From Rhodobacteraceae bacterium M385 (lineage in GTDB: Bacteria > Pseudomonadota > Alphaproteobacteria > Rhodobacterales > Rhodobacteraceae): a DNA stretch of 64,000 bases. The position numbers and the translations under genes were made by a program. Every line of letters begins with the position of its first letter. Position 1 is the stretch's first letter. Location of the stretch: positions 1,860,001-1,924,000 of the forward strand of contig CP081102.1 of the NCBI GenBank assembly GCA_025141835.1, in the 5' to 3' direction. The notes under the pieces were generated by a model. It was not told the DNA's origin. It made no database searches and saw only the letters and a list, made by a program, of their open reading frames with translations. This document shows, one piece after another, positions 59,301-64,000 of the stretch.

Positions 59301-60734
59301 TCAGCGTTGAATTTCTAGTCCAATGCGCAGCCCGCCCCAATGGCGACCATTGACCATGATGGGGGCGGAAATGTCCTTCATCATCACATAATGCCCACCC
59401 CCCATGTCGCGTCTGTTGGTCTGCATCAGAAACGGTGCCGTATTGCGCCCTGCCTTCAGGCCAACGCGGTCGTTGAACATGCGACGGTTCCGGCAATGGG
59501 CCGCGTTCCACACCTCATCATCACCTTGGGGGGACGAGAAAATGGTATTGTGGGTCGGCAAATAGCCATTGCGGTCGATAGCAACACAGAAAATGACCCG
59601 AGGATCGGCGGAGAGCACCGATTCTTGAACCGAGGGAAGCACAGCGTCGGTGAATCGGGTGAAAGGGGCCATAAATTGCTCGGGCCGCGAACCCTTGATT
59701 GGGGTGTAGGTCATGTCAAAAAGCGCCTCGGCTGTGATGTCGCCTTGGGCGATCCCCCGCTCGAACAGGCTACCAACTTCGGCGGCGCGATCTTGAACCA
59801 GCTCGATAATGGCGGCATCGGCGTTGCCAGCGCCAAGCTCAACCGCGACCTGCACCGCACGTTCCGAGATGTCGATGATTTCCTCGGCTCGGGTATTGGC
59901 GTTGTGCACCCCTTGCGCGGTGCCCTTCAAGGCGGCGATTAGGCCCGAGAAAGCGGGGCCGAACTGGTCCACGGCATAGGTCACCCCCACGGCATTTTCC
60001 GTAAGCTCTTTCGTGCCTTGGGTAGCAGCGGACACATCAAGGTTAATCTGGGTCAACGCCTTATCAACGAGGGAGGACCCTTCCAGCACGAAATGCGCGC
60101 TTTCGGCGGTTCGTTGGGCATCGCTCCGCAGATCGCCGATGGCGCTTTGCAGGGACCGGGTGGAGCCTGTCACCTCTGCCGCGGCGCCGGCGGTTTCTTT
60201 GGACAGGGCATTGATCGCCTCGGCCACAACGGCAAAGCCACGGCCCGTGTCACCAGCACGCGCGGCTTCGATCCGGGCATTCACGGCAAGGATGTTTACC
60301 TGTTTGGCAATGGCAGCAATCTTGAAATTCGCCTGATTTACCGTGGCCAGAGTGTTTTCGACGGCGGATAGGACGCCTTCAAGATCACCCACCCATGTGG
60401 CCACCTCTTTGCTTCGCTCAGCGGAGTGTTTGAGCGTATCCATCGACCCATCAAGGGTGTCCTTGGCGCGAAAATTAGCGGCGGCAACTTTCTCCAGCAC
60501 ATCCGACATCGTGCCGATATTGGTGGCCAGCGATGCAGCCTGATTGGCCACGTCCTTCACGACATTCAACTGGGCTGCCGCATCTTCATCAATCTGTTGG
60601 AGATGCGCGGCCAGCGTAATGATATTAAACCCGGTCCGTTCAGCCAAAATGCCAAGCCTGTGCAGACCTTCGCTGGACGCGCGCCGCCGTTCCACGAATG
60701 GAGCATTGGGATCGCTAGAAACTGGAACCGCCAT
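59301..60734 (-). CDS. soluble methyl-accepting chemotaxis protein with C-terminal sensory-like domain
   Basis: A 477-residue protein. No transmembrane helix is seen. The N-terminal two thirds form the MCP signalling coiled coil, with the conserved tip VNILAVNARIEAARAGDTGRGFAVVAEAINALS near residues 150-190. The C-terminal part (from about 300) looks like a sensory domain (VLPSVQESVLSADPRVIFCVAIDRNGYLPTHN, ending HWGGLRIGLEIQR), reversed relative to classical membrane receptors. I start at ATG 60734 with AAGGCGG upstream. It probably signals to CheA from the cytoplasm. Confidence 0.88.
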   Translation of the reverse strand: MAVPVSSDPNAPFVERRRASSEGLHRLGILAERTGFNIITLAAHLQQIDEDAAAQLNVVKDVANQAASLATNIGTMSDVLEKVAAANFRAKDTLDGSMDTLKHSAERSKEVATWVGDLEGVLSAVENTLATVNQANFKIAAIAKQVNILAVNARIEAARAGDTGRGFAVVAEAINALSKETAGAAAEVTGSTRSLQSAIGDLRSDAQRTAESAHFVLEGSSLVDKALTQINLDVSAATQGTKELTENAVGVTYAVDQFGPAFSGLIAALKGTAQGVHNANTRAEEIIDISERAVQVAVELGAGNADAAIIELVQDRAAEVGSLFERGIAQGDITAEALFDMTYTPIKGSRPEQFMAPFTRFTDAVLPSVQESVLSADPRVIFCVAIDRNGYLPTHNTIFSSPQGDDEVWNAAHCRNRRMFNDRVGLKAGRNTAPFLMQTNRRDMGGGHYVMMKDISAPIMVNGRHWGGLRIGLEIQR

Positions 60735-60788
60735 CGAACCGCCTTTGTTGAGACGGTTCAGCCCTAGCACCCGGACCTTTCTGCTTGG

Positions 60789-61694
60789 TTAAGGCGTGGG
60801 TTGGTCAGCCTCGGGCAGGGCCAAAAGATAGGCGGCGATCGCGGCCCGATCCTCGGCGCTGATCTGGGCGAGGTTCAAAATGACAGAGCGCATATGGCCC
60901 CCGGCGCTGTCAAATTCGGGGGTAAAGCCGTCGGCAAGATAGGCGGCGATCTCATCAGCGGACCAGCTCAGCTCAGCGGGCGTGAGGGCCGGAATTGTGC
61001 CGCGTCCACTGGGATCGGGCGCCCCCGTCAGCCAGGCGGACCGGTCCAGCGCCCCGATGCCATTGCGCGGTGTGTGGCATTCGCCGCAGTGGGCCAACGC
61101 CTCCGCCAGATAGCGGCCACGGGCGGCGGTCGCGGGCAAATCGGCGGTGACGGCATAGGTGTCGTGCAGGTTCAGCACGTTCCAAAGACCCACAGCGCGG
61201 CGAATATTGAACGGAAAGCCCACGTCATGGGGCAGGGACGGGGTATCGGAAGCGGGCAGCGTCTGCATGAAGGCAAAGAGATCCGCCAAATCCTGCTGAT
61301 CGGCAAGGCGGTAGGCGGTGTAGGGGAAGGCGGGGTAATAGTGCTGCCCATCGGGGCTGATCCCGTTTTGCAGGGCGGTCAGGAACTGCGGCAAGCTCCA
61401 CCCGCCAATGCCGTGGGTGGCATCGGTAGAGATATTGGGCGCCCGGAAGGTGCCGAAATCGCTGGGGAATTCCTGGCCTCCGGCCAGCACCAACCGCTCC
61501 TCCGCTGAAGCGTCCTCGCGGCTGTGGCATGAAGCGCAACCGGCGGCCCAAAAAACGGCCTCTCCGGCAACCGGATCGCCGGGGGCGAGCCCGGCCACGT
61601 CGGTCTGGGTGATATAGGTGGGCCGTGTCAGCGCCCAGGCGACGCCTAATCCAAGCACCACCAAGGCGGCGGATATGCGCAGAACACGACCCAT
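60789..61694 (-). CDS. diheme cytochrome c family protein
   Basis: A 301-residue exported protein with an N-terminal membrane anchor or signal (RVLRISAALVVLGLGVAWAL). Two heme c sites are CASCH (C53-C56-H57) and CGECH (about residue 203, with TPRNG after it). The later segments GTFRAPNISTDATHGIGGW and TPEFDSAGGHMRSVI match cytochrome c subunits of dehydrogenases. The partner dehydrogenase is not adjacent. Its start is 10 nt after the cytochrome c' stop, so the two are cotranscribed. Confidence 0.88.
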   Translation of the reverse strand: MGRVLRISAALVVLGLGVAWALTRPTYITQTDVAGLAPGDPVAGEAVFWAAGCASCHSREDASAEERLVLAGGQEFPSDFGTFRAPNISTDATHGIGGWSLPQFLTALQNGISPDGQHYYPAFPYTAYRLADQQDLADLFAFMQTLPASDTPSLPHDVGFPFNIRRAVGLWNVLNLHDTYAVTADLPATAARGRYLAEALAHCGECHTPRNGIGALDRSAWLTGAPDPSGRGTIPALTPAELSWSADEIAAYLADGFTPEFDSAGGHMRSVILNLAQISAEDRAAIAAYLLALPEADQPTP

Positions 61695-61704
61695 AGTGAC
61701 CTAC

Positions 61705-62184
61705 CTACTGCGCCTGGCGGTAGTCATCGTGGCAGGCGCCGCAAGCCGCGCCCACGGGGCCCATACCGGCGCGCATGGCATCTAACCCGTCACCGGCGAC
61801 CCCGGCCAAGCCTTCCGCTGCGGTGCCAAACTGGCCCCAAATTTCGAGCACGCGACTGTCATCGGCCCAGATTGCGGGCAGGGCGCGGGTGCCTTCGATG
61901 CTGTCGCTATCGGTGCCGGGAACCCAATGGAAACGCTGGTCAATCTGGCTCATGGCCAGCAGGTTATTGGCCGCCGCCTGTGCTGTCTCGGGGTCGTAAT
62001 CGGTGTTGCCTCGGGCCATTTGTCCCAGCACGCCGATGTTCAACGCCATGATTTGAAACTGTCCCTGACGGGCGCTGACGGCGGGGTCGACGCTATGGCC
62101 GTCTGCATGCGCGGTGAACGCGACGGTGCTGACAGTGAGGGCGATGGTGAGGGCGGCTGTGGCGGCAGTTTTCACTGAGTTCAT
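61705..62184 (-). CDS. cytochrome c'
   Basis: A 159-residue protein starting at ATG 62184 with GGAG seven bases upstream. Signal peptide (TAATAALTIALTVSTVAFTAHA). The C-terminal CGACH (C148, C151, H152) sits in the last helix, the hallmark of cytochrome c', a four-helix high-spin heme protein that binds NO or CO. It is first of a two-gene cytochrome unit. The usual aromatic/Arg features before CXXCH are present as MGPVGAACGACHDDY. Confidence 0.9.
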   Translation of the reverse strand: MNSVKTAATAALTIALTVSTVAFTAHADGHSVDPAVSARQGQFQIMALNIGVLGQMARGNTDYDPETAQAAANNLLAMSQIDQRFHWVPGTDSDSIEGTRALPAIWADDSRVLEIWGQFGTAAEGLAGVAGDGLDAMRAGMGPVGAACGACHDDYRQAQ

Positions 62185-62327
62185 GGCGAGGCTCCGATAG
62201 ATTGCGGACAAGGGTGACAGAGTACGGATCAGCGTAGAGAGGCACACAATCATGTCAACTCACGCTTCGGTGCGTTGATGAACGGTCCCCCTGCGGCTGC
62301 ACGATAAAGGGGCGGGTTGCGTTCGCC

Positions 62328-62867
62328 TCAGTCTTCCTGCTGAACCCGGCCAATAAACGGCAAGTTCCGGTTGCGTTGCGCATAGTCGATCCCGTAGCCC
62401 ACGACAAATTCATCGGGGATCTCGAACCCGACCCAATCGGCCTCAATCTCCACCTCGCGGCGGATTTTCTTATTCAAAAGCGCGATGGTTTTCAGTCGGT
62501 TCGGCTGGCGTTGCTTCAGCAGCGCCACGACATGGGTCAAGGTGTGTCCGGTATCGACGATATCTTCCACAACCAGAACATCGCGGCCCTGAATCTCTCC
62601 TCGGATATCCTTGAGGATGCGCACTTCGCGTGAGCTTTCCATGGCGTTGCCGTAGCTGGAGGCCTCGAGGAAATCGACCTCGACCGGCAGGTCCAACTCG
62701 CGCACCAGATCGGCGATGAACACGAAGGATCCGCGCAACAATCCCACCACCACCAGCTTGCTGGTGTCGGCGTAGTCTGTCTCAATCTCGCGGCACAATT
62801 CTTCAATGCGTGCGGCGATGGATTTGGCCGAGATCATCTGCTCGACCGTGTAGCCCTGCTGCGCCAT
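62328..62867 (-). CDS. hpt: hypoxanthine phosphoribosyltransferase Hpt
   Basis: A 179-residue type I phosphoribosyltransferase. The PRPP-binding motif is VLVVEDIVDTGHTL (residues 98-109 region, E101/D102). The hood and C-terminal substrate region IPDEFVVGYGIDYAQRNRNLPFIG is typical. It salvages hypoxanthine and guanine. It has a short gap upstream to the divergent COQ10-like gene. Confidence 0.95.
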   Translation of the reverse strand: MAQQGYTVEQMISAKSIAARIEELCREIETDYADTSKLVVVGLLRGSFVFIADLVRELDLPVEVDFLEASSYGNAMESSREVRILKDIRGEIQGRDVLVVEDIVDTGHTLTHVVALLKQRQPNRLKTIALLNKKIRREVEIEADWVGFEIPDEFVVGYGIDYAQRNRNLPFIGRVQQED

Positions 62868-62952
62868 TTCGCCCCCAAATCTTTGTCATGCCTTGAATTC
62901 TTGCGCCTGTTTTATGACATGGGCTGCAAAGGTAAAAGCCGAAAGGGTGCCC

Positions 62953-63396
62953 GTGCCAAGCCATTCTGAAACCCGTGTGCTGCCTTATACTGCCCGGCAG
63001 ATGTATGACCTTGTGGCCGATGTGGCCAAGTATCCTGAGTTCATTCCCTGGACGATCGCCACCCGTGTCCGTTCGGTCGAACGTGGCGAGGGATGTGACG
63101 TGATGCATGCGGATATGGTCGTGGGATTCAAGATGTTCCGAGAGCGTTTTCAAAGCCGGGTCACCCTGTGGGAGTCCCAAGGCAAGATCGACACGGAATA
63201 CGTCGATGGCCCGTTCAAGTACCTGATATCCAATTGGGAATTTGTGGATGTGGATGCGGGCTGTGAAGTCCGGTTCAAGGTGGATTTTGAGTTCAAGAAC
63301 CGTCTATTACAGGGCGCCGCGGGCCTTTTCTTTATGGAGGCGATGCAACGGATCGTGCGTGCCTTTGAGACCCGCGCCTTGGCCCTTTACGGGTAG
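62953..63396 (+). CDS. coenzyme Q-binding COQ10/START family protein
   Basis: A 147-residue protein with a GTG start at 62953 (GAAAGGG five bases upstream), giving MPSHSETRVLPYTARQMYDLVADVAKYPEFIPW. This is the family N-terminus. The C-terminus (FKNRLLQGAAGLFFMEAMQRIVRAFETRALALYG) is also typical. COQ10-like proteins bind ubiquinone or lipid in respiration or a RatA-type role. An upstream ATG (62893) would add 20 residues of hpt-divergent DNA. Confidence 0.92.
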   Translation: MPSHSETRVLPYTARQMYDLVADVAKYPEFIPWTIATRVRSVERGEGCDVMHADMVVGFKMFRERFQSRVTLWESQGKIDTEYVDGPFKYLISNWEFVDVDAGCEVRFKVDFEFKNRLLQGAAGLFFMEAMQRIVRAFETRALALYG

Positions 63397-63471
63397 ACCG
63401 GGCCTCGGCCCGGGTCCGCTCGGCCCGGGTTCGAACGGCTTTCGCGCTATACCTACACACTATTTGAAACG

Positions 63472-63501
63472 AAAAACGCCCGAACCTTCACGGCCCGGGC
63501 G
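63472..63501 (-). terminator. terminator downstream of the ammonium transporter gene
   Basis: On the minus strand CGCCCGGGCC/GGTTCGGGCG (two G-T pairs) with a 5-nt loop is followed by TTTTT. It lies about 27 nt after the amtB stop. Confidence 0.85.
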
Positions 63502-63527
63502 CATTGGATTCTTAACGGGGTTAACCC

Positions 63528-63998
63528 TTAGGACGTGATGTCGTAGGCCCGTTCCCCATGAACCGTGATGTCGAGCCCCGTCACCTCGGTTTCCGCATCG
63601 ACGCGCAGGGGGGTCACAAGGCCCACCAGTTTGGCGATCACCACGGTCAAAACGCAGGTGTAGATCCCCACAACCGCAAGGCCGCCAAACTGTGCCAAGG
63701 CGCTGACATCGCTGCCGAAAAAGATGATCATGATGGTGCCGAAGATGCCGCCCACGCCGTGAACCGCGAAGACATCCAGCGTGTCATCAATGCGGGCCTT
63801 GTTGCGGATCAGGTTAACCGCTTCTTGGCACAGGATACCCGCGACAGAGCCGATGATCAGCGCCGCAACCGGGCCCACAAAGCCCGAGGCTGGTGTGATC
63901 GAGGCAAGGCCCGCGATTGTGCCGGTCACGATACCCACGAGCGAGGCTTTACCGTACTTGATCTTTTCCCACAGGCCCCATGTCAGCGACGCCGCTGC
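63528..63998 (-). CDS. amt: ammonium transporter, C-terminal part (3' end of gene, truncated by window edge)
   Basis: The last 156 or so residues of an Amt/Rh-type transporter; the start lies beyond the right edge. Family segments are GTIAGLASITPASGFVGPVAALIIG, QEAVNLIRNKARIDDTLDVFAVHGVGGIFGT (with the pore histidine region), and a final membrane helix. The short tail VDAETEVTGLDITVHGERAYDITS is cytoplasmic. It conducts ammonium/ammonia. A glnK gene, its common partner, is not in view. Confidence 0.93.
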   Translation of the reverse strand, partial: AAASLTWGLWEKIKYGKASLVGIVTGTIAGLASITPASGFVGPVAALIIGSVAGILCQEAVNLIRNKARIDDTLDVFAVHGVGGIFGTIMIIFFGSDVSALAQFGGLAVVGIYTCVLTVVIAKLVGLVTPLRVDAETEVTGLDITVHGERAYDITS

Positions 63999-64000
63999 CG

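Noticed and set aside
63399..63436. tRNA-like GGTTCGAAC sequence after the COQ10-like gene
   Set aside because: It resembles only a T-loop. No acceptor stem, anticodon arm or CCA-end context can be folded, and the GC-rich repeat CTCGGCCCGGGT explains it.

Overview
The window is high-GC chromosomal DNA from an alphaproteobacterium, most probably a member of the Rhodobacteraceae (roseobacter group). This is an inference from gene content. The main clues are purL-bolA-grxD in one block, a split cytochrome c maturation set (ccmFH in one place, ccmI next to ruvX and a DUF1289 gene elsewhere), a heterotetrameric sarcosine oxidase operon, the divergent DUF6477/DUF6456 pair, an IalB-like periplasmic protein and a fused indolepyruvate:ferredoxin oxidoreductase. 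I see no rRNA, tRNA, IS element, phage or CRISPR array. It reads as core chromosome with a few accessory patches.

Layout. 1-6.7 kb: end of a ketoacyl synthase gene, an IalB-like protein, a noncoding stretch with two candidate minus-strand small RNAs, a HerA-type ATPase, ccmFH and an enoyl-CoA hydratase. 6.9-13.9 kb (minus): a branched-chain amino acid ABC transporter operon (binding protein, livG, livF, livH, livM) with four small secreted cysteine-patterned proteins between livF and livH. 14.1-17.9 kb: an HpcH/HpaI aldolase, a mutarotase-like protein, a DUF188 protein and der. 18.1-21.7 kb (minus): grxD, bolA, purL, a GNAT gene and a candidate sRNA. 21.9-27.4 kb: LysR regulator divergent from the oxidoreductase, then a TauE/SafE permease. 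27.4-29.4 kb (minus): DUF1289, ruvX, ccmI. 29.6-35.5 kb: soxB, a GT32-like gene, soxD, soxA, soxG. 35.7-37.2 kb: sodB and a two-gene unit behind a GGAAC-N16-CGTT (EcfG-type) promoter. 37.2-42.6 kb: a small CtrA-box gene, an EEP-family lipoprotein, a LOG-family protein, a LysM protein and an Atm1-type exporter. 42.8-48.0 kb (minus): an RND pump with its adaptor behind paired inverted-repeat operators. 48.3-53.0 kb: YfgM-like protein, bamB, an AT-rich FkbM-like methyltransferase gene and guaA. 53.2-58.1 kb: an MttB-family methyltransferase, DUF6477/DUF6456 and two related secreted proteins. 58.3-64 kb: lipA, a soluble chemoreceptor, two cytochromes c, hpt, a COQ10-like protein and the end of an ammonium transporter gene.

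How the parts fit. The sox operon, and possibly the MttB-family gene, point to catabolism of methylated amines. The Liv system, ammonium transporter and oxidoreductase fit amino acid and nitrogen scavenging. ccmF, ccmH and ccmI would mature the c-type cytochromes, including the two at 60.8-62.2 kb. The most novel-looking parts are the four-paralog secreted array in the liv operon, the CtrA-box-associated secreted pair at 56.7-58.1 kb, and the small RNA candidates carrying CCUCCC motifs.
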